Shown: piece after piece, positions 53,042 through 62,097 of the stretch
How positions within the stretch are numbered: position 1 is the stretch's first letter
Layout of the letters: every line of letters starts with the position of its first letter
Assembly (NCBI RefSeq): GCF_022869785.1
Contig: NZ_CP094997.1
Location: 4,898,001-4,962,000, forward strand
DNA from: Dyadobacter chenwenxiniae
GTDB taxonomy: Bacteria > Bacteroidota > Bacteroidia > Cytophagales > Spirosomataceae
Length of the DNA stretch: 64,000 nucleotides
Direction: 5' to 3'
Notes under the pieces: generated by a model
Databases searched by the model: none
Seen by the model: the letters and a program-made list of their open reading frames with translations, nothing else
Told to the model about the DNA's origin: nothing
Made by a program: the position numbers and the translations under genes

Positions 53042-55710
53042 TCACTCCTAAGCGCCTTCACCGGATTCATCAACGCCGCCTTCATCGACCGATACCCAAC
53101 CGTCACAATCGCAATCAAAAAAGTTATCCCAATCGCCGCTAAGAAAATAGTAGCATTCAAATCGATGTGATACTGAAAATCAGCTAAGTATTTGTTCATC
53201 AGCCACCAGCCGATGGGGGCGGCGATGAGGAAGGCGATGACGAGGAGCTGGGCGAATTGTTTGCCGAAGAGCCAGACGATGCTTCCTACGCCGGCGCCTA
53301 GGGTTTTGCGAACGCCAATTTCTTTGGTTTTTTGGGCGGCCATGAAGGAAATCAGACCGTACAGGCCGAGGCAGCCGATGAAGATCGCGATGGCGGCGAA
53401 GATCCACATGAGTTTCAGCATCAGCTCGTCGTTTCCGTAAAAATAGGTCAGGTGATCGTCCAGAAACTGGTAGGAATAGATGTACTCTGCATTGGTTTCG
53501 TTCCAGATCTTTTCGAGGGAAGCGAGGGCTTTGGGCACATTTTGTCCGCTGATTTTGAGCGCCACGCGGCCATAATGGTCGGACCGGGTGGTGAGGCAAA
53601 CCGGCTCGATCTTGGAGCGGAAAGAGAAATTATGAAAGTCTTTCATCACACCCACAATGATGCCGTCGGCGTTATTGATATTCACATTTTTACCGATCGC
53701 CTCCTCCGGTTTTACACCCAGCTTTTTCACGGCCGTTTCATTTAGCAGATATTCCCGAACTGTATCTGATTGCGCGAGATTTCGCCCCGCTACCAGTTGC
53801 AACCCAAACATGGAAATGTATTCAGGATCGCCGGATTTGAGGTAAATTGTAAATTTCTCATCCTCGGCGCGCGATGCGTAGCGTATGCCGGTATTAAAAT
53901 TACCATCTGGCGAGGCAGGCGGCGCTTCACAGAAAGCGATCTTTTCTACCTCGGGCAATTGTGAAAGCCGGGCGCGCATCGCGCTGGTTTTGGCAGGTGA
54001 AGTCTCGGGTACAGGCAGCATCACGATGGCATCCTTTTTAAAACCCATATCGGCCTCATTATTGAACCGCATCTGGCTGGCCACTACAATGGTACCGATT
54101 AGGAGCGTCTGCGAAATGGCGAACTGCGTAATAACAAGACCTTTGCGAATGGAAAAACCGCCGATCTGATTTTGGGTTAACTTCCCTTTTAACGCGGTAA
54201 TCGGCTGAAAACCTGCGAGTACCAGTCCCGGATAAGAGCCGGAAATGAAAGTGACTATGACGAGCAGGCAGATAATGAAAAGTGGTTGATTGAAATCCTG
54301 CAACAAATCCAGCGTGACCCGGGTCGACAGCATTTCGTTCATATACGGGAGCGCGATGTAAGCCAGGGCGATCGCGAAGACGAACGCGATGACGGTAATG
54401 AGGGCCGTTTCGATGATAAACTGCCAGAAAAGCTGTGATTTCATACTTCCCATCACTTTCCGAACGCCGATTTCCTTGCTCCGGCCCAATGCCTGCGCGG
54501 TGGCGAGGTTGATGAAATTGACGCAGGCGGTAATGATCAGGAAAATGGCGACAAGTGAGAGCGCCACGAGCTGACTTTGCGCAATGGCGCCTCCCAGCTC
54601 TTCGTTTAGATGCATGTCCGGAAGTGGCTGTAAAAAGAACCGAAATTCTTTTGCGTCTTTCGCATCGTAATATTTCTTTGAAATTCCAGCCATTGCTTCC
54701 TGGGCTTTACCAAAGTCTGTGCCAGGTTTCAGCAGGACAAAAGCCTGGGTGCCGCTATAAATACCTCCCCAGTTGTTGAGCCAGGGCTGGGTTTGGCTGA
54801 TGGTGACGTATGAAAGAAAGATTTCCTGGCGGATGTCGGTGTTCTCGGGCAGGTTTTTAATGACGCCCGTGACGGTGAAATCGGTCTTGTTATCTACCCG
54901 GAAGGTTTTACCGATCGCCTCTTCGCTGTGAAAATATTTCTCGGCGAGCTGTTCGGTAATAACGGCAGTGTTGGGCTGCGAGAGCATGGTTTTCTTGTCT
55001 CCGGCGACGAGGGGAAAATCCATGATCTCAAAAAACGAAGGCTCCGTATATGCAATACCGTCACTGAACTTGGGGTTGTTCCTGACCGCAGGGATTGAAA
55101 TAGTCGCACCAAAATTGATGAGCATTGATGCTTTTTCCACGAAGGAAAAATCGTTCCGCATGGCCGCTGCTATCGGCTGAGGAATAGTGCCGTATTTGCT
55201 GACGGTTTCATTGCGCAGCTCAGAAGTGACGCGGTAAATGCGGTCGCTTTTTTCGTGAAAGCTGTCAAAACCAAGGTGGTAATTGACAAGTGAAAAAATA
55301 AGTATCCCGCAGCTCATTCCCAACACCAAGCCAAGGACGTTGATGAGCGTATAGGATTTGTGGCGGGCAAGGGTGCGCCGGGCGGTGGTGAGGTAGTTTT
55401 GGAGCATGGCGAGTTTGGCTGTCTGCTGTCGGCTGTCGGCAATCGGCATTTTTGGGCGGTCGGCAGTCAGCGGTCGGCGGTCGGCCTTTTTTGGGGTTAG
55501 GATTCGTTTTTTTAGGAAATAGGGTTTGGCGAATTTTAGGGTTTCTGATGCATATATGCTCTTTGCGGCCTTTACTCCTACTCTTTTTACATCTAGCTCG
55601 AACTGTTCGTGCAAATCACCTTGCAGTTCCTCGAAAAGCTCGGGTGGGCAAAGGATTTTAAACAACTTATCTGCCCAGCGTGGCGGCGAAATGTGCTTTT
55701 CGTTTTTCAT
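53038..55710 (-). CDS. MacB/FtsX-type ABC transporter permease
   Basis: 890 residues. An N-terminal permease-prefix domain (PPRWADKLFKILCPPELFEELQGDLHEQFE, residues 9-38) precedes two MacB periplasmic core/FtsX units. First TM is NVLGLVLGMSCGILIFSLV; FtsX blocks are LGRSKEIGVRKVMGSMKSQLFWQF and TKEIGVRKTLGAGVGSIVWLF. Such proteins transmit force or export peptides and drugs; the ATPase is not in the window. Residues 75-98 are a low-complexity insert encoded by heptanucleotide repeats. Its start overlaps the upstream PadR gene by four bases, so PadR probably controls it. Confidence 0.9.
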   Translation of the reverse strand: MKNEKHISPPRWADKLFKILCPPELFEELQGDLHEQFELDVKRVGVKAAKSIYASETLKFAKPYFLKKRILTPKKADRRPLTADRPKMPIADSRQQTAKLAMLQNYLTTARRTLARHKSYTLINVLGLVLGMSCGILIFSLVNYHLGFDSFHEKSDRIYRVTSELRNETVSKYGTIPQPIAAAMRNDFSFVEKASMLINFGATISIPAVRNNPKFSDGIAYTEPSFFEIMDFPLVAGDKKTMLSQPNTAVITEQLAEKYFHSEEAIGKTFRVDNKTDFTVTGVIKNLPENTDIRQEIFLSYVTISQTQPWLNNWGGIYSGTQAFVLLKPGTDFGKAQEAMAGISKKYYDAKDAKEFRFFLQPLPDMHLNEELGGAIAQSQLVALSLVAIFLIITACVNFINLATAQALGRSKEIGVRKVMGSMKSQLFWQFIIETALITVIAFVFAIALAYIALPYMNEMLSTRVTLDLLQDFNQPLFIICLLVIVTFISGSYPGLVLAGFQPITALKGKLTQNQIGGFSIRKGLVITQFAISQTLLIGTIVVASQMRFNNEADMGFKKDAIVMLPVPETSPAKTSAMRARLSQLPEVEKIAFCEAPPASPDGNFNTGIRYASRAEDEKFTIYLKSGDPEYISMFGLQLVAGRNLAQSDTVREYLLNETAVKKLGVKPEEAIGKNVNINNADGIIVGVMKDFHNFSFRSKIEPVCLTTRSDHYGRVALKISGQNVPKALASLEKIWNETNAEYIYSYQFLDDHLTYFYGNDELMLKLMWIFAAIAIFIGCLGLYGLISFMAAQKTKEIGVRKTLGAGVGSIVWLFGKQFAQLLVIAFLIAAPIGWWLMNKYLADFQYHIDLNATIFLAAIGITFLIAIVTVGYRSMKAALMNPVKALRSE
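55417..55488. repeat. In-frame degenerate heptanucleotide repeat in the permease linker
   Basis: On the minus strand units of GCCGACM and close variants recur about eight times in two clusters, separated by a short AT-rich spacer. They encode ADRRPLTADR and IADSRQQTAK. The stretch keeps the frame open through a linker between the prefix domain and the first membrane span. Confidence 0.7.
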
Positions 55711-56033
55711 GATTGCGCCGGGGTTATGATTGCGTTCCAGAACTGGTTACGAACCTGTTGTATTTCGGCCAGCATTTCACGGCCAGCGATGGTGACGCTG
55801 AAAAGTCGTTTTCTTCTTCCTCCCCTGCTCAATGTGGCCCCGCCCATTTCGGATGTGACGTAGCCTTTTTCTTCGAGCCGGTACAATGCAATGTGCACGG
55901 CGCTGAGGCTGATGGTGCGGTTGGCGCGCTGACGGAGCTCTTCTGCAATGCTCACGCCGTATGCGCCGCTGTTGAGGACGGTTACTGCGAGCAAGACAAG
56001 CTCTTCAAATTCGCCCAAGTAGGATCTTCCCAT
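55707..56033 (-). CDS. PadR family transcriptional regulator
   Basis: 108 residues from the ATG at 56033, which gives MGRSYLGEFEELVLLAV, the standard PadR start. The winged helix (GVSIAEELRQRANRTISLSAVHIALYRLEEKGYVTSEMGG) is followed by RRKRLFSVTIAGREML. PadR proteins repress adjacent transport or stress genes until a ligand binds. The four-base overlap with the permease gene is the common padR-permease arrangement in Bacteroidota. Confidence 0.9.
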   Translation of the reverse strand: MGRSYLGEFEELVLLAVTVLNSGAYGVSIAEELRQRANRTISLSAVHIALYRLEEKGYVTSEMGGATLSRGGRRKRLFSVTIAGREMLAEIQQVRNQFWNAIITPAQS

Positions 56034-56302
56034 TTTAGAGAGGTTGATTATATTAATATTTGCTAAACAAATAATGTGCCGAAACACCATTGCATATTTA
56101 TCAAGCTGATAATCAATATATTAAAGCTCAAATTCAGAAGATATTTTGTCCGAAAGCGGACATTGGCTTACGGAAATGAACGAATCTTTTTGCCTTGCTA
56201 TCCGTCGTTGTGGAAACAGTTCGTTATCTATTAAAGCCTGACTAACGACTAAATGTTGACCGGTCTTTTATACTTTTAATTGCTTTGTAGTTCCCACTGG
56301 AC

Positions 56303-56932
56303 ATGATAAAATTTACTGCCTTACCATTCAAAATCGACCAGGTGTTCCTCACCTCTGACACGCATTATGGACATAAAAATATTTGTTCAGGAACGAGCGA
56401 ATGGGAGCCGCCGCAAAATGAAGGATGCAGAAAGTTCGATACGATGGAAGAAATGAATGACGCCATTGTTGACGGCATCAACCGGCAAGTCAAAAAGACG
56501 GATCTGCTCATCCATTGCGGGGATTGGTCTTTCGGCGGAGAACCCAAAATAGCTGAATTCAGATACCGCATCAACTGCGAGCACATCATGTTACTGCAAG
56601 GCAACCACGATCACAAGATCACCCAAAACCAGGTATATGAAGGGTTATTTACGGAATTTACCCAGATCGGGTTTTACAGCATTCAGGGACTGCGGTTCGT
56701 CTGTGCGCATTACCCCATGTCCATCTGGCATCAGTCCCATCACGACGTGCCATTGTTTTACGGCCACGTTCACGGCTCGTTTAATAATGTCGGCAAATCG
56801 CTGGATGTGGGTATGGATAACATTTACAAAAAGACAGGGAAATATGAGCCGATAAGATTGGATGAAGCCAATTCCATCGCAATGAGCAGGGATACTTACC
56901 TGGAATCGCACCATAACCGATTTACCAGTTAG
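56303..56932 (+). CDS. Calcineurin-like metallophosphoesterase
   Basis: 209 residues. The dinuclear metal site is complete: SDTHYGH (D, H), HCGDWSFGG (D), LLQGNHDH (N, H), CAHYPMS (H) and YGHVHG (H-x-H). The pattern GDW-GNHD-GHVHG with YPM matches a compact family of cytosolic phosphoesterases, some phage-like. The substrate is not indicated. It is a single gene closed by a strong hairpin. Confidence 0.9.
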   Translation: MIKFTALPFKIDQVFLTSDTHYGHKNICSGTSEWEPPQNEGCRKFDTMEEMNDAIVDGINRQVKKTDLLIHCGDWSFGGEPKIAEFRYRINCEHIMLLQGNHDHKITQNQVYEGLFTEFTQIGFYSIQGLRFVCAHYPMSIWHQSHHDVPLFYGHVHGSFNNVGKSLDVGMDNIYKKTGKYEPIRLDEANSIAMSRDTYLESHHNRFTS

Positions 56933-56934
56933 CA

Positions 56935-56980
56935 TTAAACAATAACGGATATGCGCTAGGGCATATCCGTTATTGTTTAA
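56935..56980. terminator. Bidirectional terminator, 20-bp perfect stem
   Basis: Arms at 56935-56954 and 56961-56980 are perfect reverse complements (core AATAACGGATATGC) with a six-base loop. It sits between the stops of the phosphoesterase gene (+) and the molybdenum oxidoreductase large subunit (-). Confidence 0.83.
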
Positions 56981-57006
56981 TGGCATGAGCCATGATGTGC
57001 GCCGGC

Positions 57007-59253
57007 TTAAATCAGCTTATCCGGCGTAATCGGCAGCCCCCTAATCCGCTTTCCGGTCGCATTAAAAACGGCATTCGCTATCGCAGGCGCCACGCCAATG
57101 ATGGCAATTTCGCCCAACCCCTTGCTTCCTACCGGATCCGCCAACAGATCGGGCTTATCTACAAAATAGACATCAATGTCTGGCACATCGGCATGCACCG
57201 GCATGTGGTAATCCGCCAGGTCTTTGGTAACATATCGGCCAAACCGGTGGTCCATTACTGCATCCTCCGTTAATGCCATCCCAATTCCGCCCGTTGCGCC
57301 GCCGATCATTTGACTTGCTGCGGTTTTCGGGCTTACAATGGTGCCGGCATCCGCGCAGCAAACGATTTTCATCACCCGCACCTGCCCCGTAAACGGATGC
57401 ACATGCACTTTGGCAAAATGCATCGAGAATGCATACATCGAATATTTGTTCCGGTTTTCGTCGGGTTTTGATTCGTTGGTGGTCTCTATTTTTTCAATGT
57501 TATTTTGTTTGAATAAATCAGCAATTGTCGTTTTCGAGGACTTCCCTCCAAGCTGTATTTCAGCCTTATCAAACATTAAATCATCCGGCTTTGCAGACGT
57601 AAAAGCAGCATTCCCCTTACCGGCTGCCATCGTAATGAGCTGTCCTTTCAACGCATTACAAGCTGCCTGCACCGCAGGCCCCACGCTATTCACAGTCGAC
57701 GAACCTCCCTGTAAGCCTGCATTCGGGAACTCCGAACTCCCGAGGTGAAATGTTATTTTCTCGGTTGGGATTCCAGTAGTATTGGACGCGATCTGCACCA
57801 TGGCCGTTCCTGTTCCGGGGCCAATATCGGTGATCGCACAATGCATTACCAGATTGCCTTCCTTGTCGAGCTCCGCGTGAACCGTCGCCGAATTCCGGTT
57901 TGCGCCAAATGTGCCGGTCCCCATTCCATAGCCGACCAGCCATTCTCCGTCACGGACTTCGCCCGGTTTCAGCTTCCTGTTTTCCCAGCCAATGCGTTTT
58001 TTACCTTCTTCGTAACATTCACGCATGTATTTGGTCGACCATGGCACATTCTTGTCCGGGTCGGATTCGGTATAATTTGCCAGCCGGAAATCAACCGGGT
58101 CCATGCCAATGGCATGTGCCATCTCGTCCATCGCGGATTCTAGCCCAAATGCGCCGGTAGCCTCGCCCGGCCCGCGCATCCAGATCGGCGTGGCTACATC
58201 GAGCGGCAAAATACGGTAACGCGTGCTTATACTCGGCGAGGCATACATCATCCGCGTCTGCTGTAAGGTCGATTCGGTGAACTCCTCATAGCTCGATGTC
58301 TGGCCGATGGATTGGTGGTTAATCGCGACGAGCTTTCCATCTTTGGTCGCACCCATTTGGATTTTTTGCCAGGTCCGCGGCCTGTAACCCACCATCGTAA
58401 ACATTTGCTCCCGTGTCAAAACCAGTTTGACAGGCCTTTTCACCTGTTTCGCGGCAATGATAGCCGCTGTTTCGTGCGGCCAGTTATGCAGCCCGTTCCC
58501 AAATGCACCTCCAACGAAAGTGGAAATTACCTTCACATTCTGCTCAGGGATATTCCACTCTTTTGCAAAATTTTTCTGAGCCATTTTCGTGCCCTGCACT
58601 TTGTCATACACCATAAGCCGGTCGTCTGCTTCCCAGTGTGCGGTGATCGCCTGCAACTCCATGGGGTTATGCACTTCGGTAGGCAGCACATATTCTGCCT
58701 CAATCTTCACCGGAGCGCTTTCAAAGGCATCTTTTTGCCCGCGATCATAATCCGCGGTTGGCGATTTGGGATTTTTCTTTGCAGCTGCTGGCAGCACCGC
58801 GTTGCCCGCATTCGCTTCCAGATTCGTTTGGTGCTGCTCTTTGTTATATTGAATTTTTACCAAAGACGCGCCGTATTGAGCCTTTTCCAGGCTCGTGGCA
58901 ACGACTGCAACAACAGGCTGATCATTAGAATAAATTTTATTATCAAAAAACACCCGCAGCGGCTGACCATTCGTGGGCGGCTCAGAAGGGTGCTCGCCTT
59001 TGGACTGGTAACCAGGCACTTTGATTGCATTCAAATGCGAAATTACTGCGAGCACACCCGGCGCACGCTCGGCTGCTTTGGAGTCAATGCTTTTAATGGT
59101 GCCTTTCGCAATCCGGCTGCCCACCAGCACGGCGTAGGCCATATTGGGCATTGGATATTCCGCAGAGTATCTGGCTGCCCCGGTTACTTTCAGTCGGCCG
59201 TCCACGCGGTCGAGCGGCTTATATTCTTTTTTATCAAAAAATGCTTCGTTCAT
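57007..59253 (-). CDS. Aldehyde/xanthine oxidoreductase molybdopterin-binding subunit (PaoC-like)
   Basis: 748-residue catalytic subunit of a molybdenum hydroxylase. It carries FVGGAFGNGLHNWPHE (Mo-co loop), RGPGEATGAFGLESAMDE and the catalytic Glu in GSKGLGEIAI near the C-terminus. The protein binds molybdenum cofactor and hydroxylates aldehydes or N-heterocycles, passing electrons to the two smaller subunits. It has no signal of its own and would be exported as a complex with the Tat-signal subunit. It is the third gene of the operon, 24 bases after the FAD subunit. Confidence 0.93.
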   Translation of the reverse strand: MNEAFFDKKEYKPLDRVDGRLKVTGAARYSAEYPMPNMAYAVLVGSRIAKGTIKSIDSKAAERAPGVLAVISHLNAIKVPGYQSKGEHPSEPPTNGQPLRVFFDNKIYSNDQPVVAVVATSLEKAQYGASLVKIQYNKEQHQTNLEANAGNAVLPAAAKKNPKSPTADYDRGQKDAFESAPVKIEAEYVLPTEVHNPMELQAITAHWEADDRLMVYDKVQGTKMAQKNFAKEWNIPEQNVKVISTFVGGAFGNGLHNWPHETAAIIAAKQVKRPVKLVLTREQMFTMVGYRPRTWQKIQMGATKDGKLVAINHQSIGQTSSYEEFTESTLQQTRMMYASPSISTRYRILPLDVATPIWMRGPGEATGAFGLESAMDEMAHAIGMDPVDFRLANYTESDPDKNVPWSTKYMRECYEEGKKRIGWENRKLKPGEVRDGEWLVGYGMGTGTFGANRNSATVHAELDKEGNLVMHCAITDIGPGTGTAMVQIASNTTGIPTEKITFHLGSSEFPNAGLQGGSSTVNSVGPAVQAACNALKGQLITMAAGKGNAAFTSAKPDDLMFDKAEIQLGGKSSKTTIADLFKQNNIEKIETTNESKPDENRNKYSMYAFSMHFAKVHVHPFTGQVRVMKIVCCADAGTIVSPKTAASQMIGGATGGIGMALTEDAVMDHRFGRYVTKDLADYHMPVHADVPDIDVYFVDKPDLLADPVGSKGLGEIAIIGVAPAIANAVFNATGKRIRGLPITPDKLI

Positions 59254-59277
59254 GATCTTTTCGTTCAGGGTTAGGAA

Positions 59278-60261
59278 TTACACCAGGCCGGCCGCATTTT
59301 TCAATGCTTCCACAATTACATTCGGGCCAAGTTTCAGTTTAAATGCATTGTGCTTGTAAGCCTTCGCACCTTGCATGGGTATTTCCGCAACCTGCCTGAA
59401 AGTTTCCTCAGTCGCTTGCTTGCCCACCAAAGCTTTTTCCGCCTCTTTCAACCGCCAGGGCTTGTGCGCCACACCGCCCATTGCAAGCCGGGCATCCTTG
59501 ATCACCTTTCCGTCCATGTTCAAAGCCGCCGCCACCGATACCAATGCAAAAGCATACGAAGCACGGTCGCGGATCTTCATATAGTGGCTGTTTTTGCTGA
59601 ATGCATTATCCGGAATCTCAACCGAAATGATCATTTCGTTGCTTTGCAGCGTATTGTCCTTTTCGGGCTGGTTTCCCGGAAGCCGGTGAAATGTTTCAAA
59701 CGGGATGCGTCTTTCTCCTTTTGGACCGGCCACTACAACCGTCGCATCCAATGCTACCAACGCAATACACATGTCGCTCGGGTGCACGGCAATGCATTGT
59801 TCACTGGTTCCAAAAACGGCGTGCATTCGGTTCAGCCCTTCCAATGCGCCGCAGCCGGAACCCGGTTCCCGTTTGTTGCAGGGCAATGCCGTGTCGTAAA
59901 AATAAGGGCAACGCGTACGCTGCATCATGTTTCCGCCCACGGTCGCCATGTTCCTGATCTGCGCCGAGGCGCCTGCATTCAATGCGTGTGAAAGCAACGG
60001 GTGCTTTTCAATAATCAGTTTATGATCGGCTACGTGGCTGTTCAATGCCAGCGCACCAATGATAATTTTCCCGTTTTGCTGCTGTATATCTTTGAGCGGA
60101 ACTTTGTTAATGTCGACGAGCTTGGTCGGTGCTGTAATGTTCCGTTTCATTAAATCGACGAGATTCGTGCCGCCGGCAATGAACTTCGCATTCGCACTGT
60201 TTGCCAATCCGCTGATCGCCGCTTTCGTGGTCGTTGCGCGTTCGTATTGAAATTGTATCAT
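59278..60261 (-). CDS. FAD-binding subunit of the molybdenum oxidoreductase (PaoB-like)
   Basis: 327 residues. FAD-contacting loops are AKFIAGGTNLVDLMK and TVGGNMMQRTRCPYFY. An inserted Cys-rich block (RCPYFYDTALPCNKREPGSGCGALEG) looks like the [4Fe-4S] loop of PaoB, which separates this from plain xanthine dehydrogenase medium subunits. It overlaps the 2Fe-2S subunit by four bases. Confidence 0.92.
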   Translation of the reverse strand: MIQFQYERATTTKAAISGLANSANAKFIAGGTNLVDLMKRNITAPTKLVDINKVPLKDIQQQNGKIIIGALALNSHVADHKLIIEKHPLLSHALNAGASAQIRNMATVGGNMMQRTRCPYFYDTALPCNKREPGSGCGALEGLNRMHAVFGTSEQCIAVHPSDMCIALVALDATVVVAGPKGERRIPFETFHRLPGNQPEKDNTLQSNEMIISVEIPDNAFSKNSHYMKIRDRASYAFALVSVAAALNMDGKVIKDARLAMGGVAHKPWRLKEAEKALVGKQATEETFRQVAEIPMQGAKAYKHNAFKLKLGPNVIVEALKNAAGLV

Positions 60262-60896
60262 GATTTTTGCCCCCCGTTTTTAACTTCCTGAATCGCCTTC
60301 ACAATGTTGGGATATGCGCCGCAGCGGCATATATTCCCGCTCATAAATTCCCTGATGTCATCTTCACTGTTGGCATGACCTTCGTTAATACAGGCAACGG
60401 CCGACATGATTTGTCCGGGTGTACAGTAACCGCATTGAAATCCGTCGTGCTTGATAAATGCCTGCTGCATCGGATGCAGCTGCTCGCCTTTTGCCAGTCC
60501 TTCGATCGTCGTAACCTCCTCGCCTTCATGCATAATGGCCAGGCTCAGACAGGACAAAACGCGCTGACCGTTCACATGAACCGTGCACGCGCCGCATTGA
60601 CCGTAATCACATCCTTTTTTGGTCCCGGTCAGATCCAGCTGCTCGCGAAGCACGTCCAGAAGTGTCGAGCGAGGTTCCAGGCTGAGCTGCTTTTTTACGC
60701 CATTGACCGTCAGATTTACGGGCGTCGTTTCAAAAGCTGTGCTTATTTTTTCTCCCAGATTATATGCTGCTGCTTTTCCCACAGTTGCAGGTGCAACGGC
60801 AATGGCAGTCAGGATGGAAGTTGTTTTCAGGAAATCGCGCCTGGATTCGCTGCTATGCTCTTTTTCAGGTTTTTCTGTTGGATTTTGTTTGTCCAT
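60258..60896 (-). CDS. 2Fe-2S subunit with Tat signal (PaoA-like)
   Basis: 212 residues. The twin-arginine signal SRRDFLKTTSILTAIAVAP (from about residue 18) directs export of the folded complex to the periplasm. The plant-type cluster motif CDYGQCGACTVHVNG and the second cluster CGYCTPGQIMSAV ... CRCGAYPNIV are both complete. It is the first gene of the three-gene operon paoA-paoB-paoC order. No Mo-co chaperone is adjacent. Confidence 0.93.
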   Translation of the reverse strand: MDKQNPTEKPEKEHSSESRRDFLKTTSILTAIAVAPATVGKAAAYNLGEKISTAFETTPVNLTVNGVKKQLSLEPRSTLLDVLREQLDLTGTKKGCDYGQCGACTVHVNGQRVLSCLSLAIMHEGEEVTTIEGLAKGEQLHPMQQAFIKHDGFQCGYCTPGQIMSAVACINEGHANSEDDIREFMSGNICRCGAYPNIVKAIQEVKNGGQKS

Positions 60897-61013
60897 GGTG
60901 ATTGTTGATTAGTGCACGAAGCGACGTTTTGAGGAACTATAAAGATCGCGCCAGGATTTGTTGATTTCCTGAGCATGAAGCATTTCAATGTTGGCTGCAA
61001 GAAAAACTTATTA

Positions 61014-61580
61014 TTAAAGCTGCTTTACCATTTTTGCTGGAATTCCTGCCACGACTGTATTCGGAGGAACGTCGCGGTTGACAACCGCGCCTGCTGCAAC
61101 AATGGCATTTTCGCCCACGGTCACGCCGGGAAGGATTGTAGCCGCCGCGCCGATCCATGCATTTCGTTTGATAACAATCGGTTTGGGAATGAGTGTGGTG
61201 CGGTTGCCGGGATCGAGCGGGTGGTTTTCGGAAGTAAGGTTCACCCGCGGACCGATTTGTACATCGTCTTCGATCGTGATCCCGCCGATGTCCAGAAACG
61301 AGCACGCATGGTTGATAAATACATTTTTCCCCAGCCGTATCGACCGTCCGAAGTTGGTATGAAACGGCGGGAAAATGGTTGTAGATTCGTCTATTTCACT
61401 GCCAATGATTTCACTAAGCTGCGCTCGCATCTGGTCCGGTTCCATCGCGGTTGCATTCATTTGCACACACAACCGGATCGTCCGGGAAACTGCCTCCGCA
61501 AATTTCCCATATTCAGGATCATCTTTCCGAAGCAGCTCACCGGCCTGTAACCGAGCGAAAATGTCTTTTTCCGTATGCAT
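61014..61580 (-). CDS. Sugar O-acetyltransferase (maltose/galactoside acetyltransferase family)
   Basis: 188 residues. Left-handed beta-helix hexapeptides fill the C-terminal half (VFINHACSFLDIGGITIEDDVQIGPRVNL, AWIGAAATILPGVTVGENAIVAAGAVV), ending in the VAGIPAKMVK tail. The N-terminal helical Mac-domain (IFARLQAGELLRKDDPEYGKF) identifies the Maa/LacA family. The trimer acetylates sugars using acetyl-CoA. Confidence 0.9.
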   Translation of the reverse strand: MHTEKDIFARLQAGELLRKDDPEYGKFAEAVSRTIRLCVQMNATAMEPDQMRAQLSEIIGSEIDESTTIFPPFHTNFGRSIRLGKNVFINHACSFLDIGGITIEDDVQIGPRVNLTSENHPLDPGNRTTLIPKPIVIKRNAWIGAAATILPGVTVGENAIVAAGAVVNRDVPPNTVVAGIPAKMVKQL

Positions 61581-61590
61581 GCTGTTTTCT

Positions 61591-62097
61591 TTATTCCAAT
61601 TCGAAACTCACCGTTACATTACCCGCACCCACGGCTGAGGCAAGGCCTGTTGCATCATCCACACGCCCGAGCCTGGTGTATGAATACTGTGTTGAGAAAC
61701 TTTTGTAAAACAATACCAGCACGTTGGAACCGTAAAGCATTAAGTCGCCATTTCGGATCGTGCCGGGGTTTGAAGCGTTTGCAGGAAGGTTGGATGGGAA
61801 GTTATAAAGCTTCTCATTTCCGTTCAGCTCGCTCATGTTCACCGTCAGTGGCAACCTTGCTTTGAATGCTTTTACCGTGGCATTATTCAAAAGCGTAGCT
61901 GAAAAAATCGCCGACCCAATCCTGATCCTCAACCGGTTGCCTGTTGAATCCCCCGGCTGTGCACCGGTTTCATCCACCTCCTCTTCCAGATTTTCGGCGG
62001 GAATGTTACCGTCTGATTTACAAGCCATAATCCCGAGTAAAAATATACCGAGTGCCAGTGTCAAACATTGTTGTTTTCGTATGAATGCATTTTTCAT
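61591..62097 (-). CDS. Cyclophilin-like fold lipoprotein
   Basis: 168 residues. The lipoprotein signal ends in LLGIMAC (Cys near residue 26), followed by a Glu/Asp-rich linker. The rest matches the cyclophilin_like2 domain (IRIGSAIFSATLLNNATVKAFKARLP ... GTIRNGDLMLYGSNVLVLFYKSF), which is not a known peptidyl-prolyl isomerase. Its start overlaps the upstream CMD fusion gene at one base, so it belongs to the same operon. Confidence 0.82.
   Translation of the reverse strand: MKNAFIRKQQCLTLALGIFLLGIMACKSDGNIPAENLEEEVDETGAQPGDSTGNRLRIRIGSAIFSATLLNNATVKAFKARLPLTVNMSELNGNEKLYNFPSNLPANASNPGTIRNGDLMLYGSNVLVLFYKSFSTQYSYTRLGRVDDATGLASAVGAGNVTVSFELE

Noticed and set aside
58312..59274. 320-residue open frame on the plus strand
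   Set aside because: It lies antisense inside the molybdopterin subunit gene, is Cys/His/Phe-rich without domain logic, and is explained by the GC pattern of the real gene.
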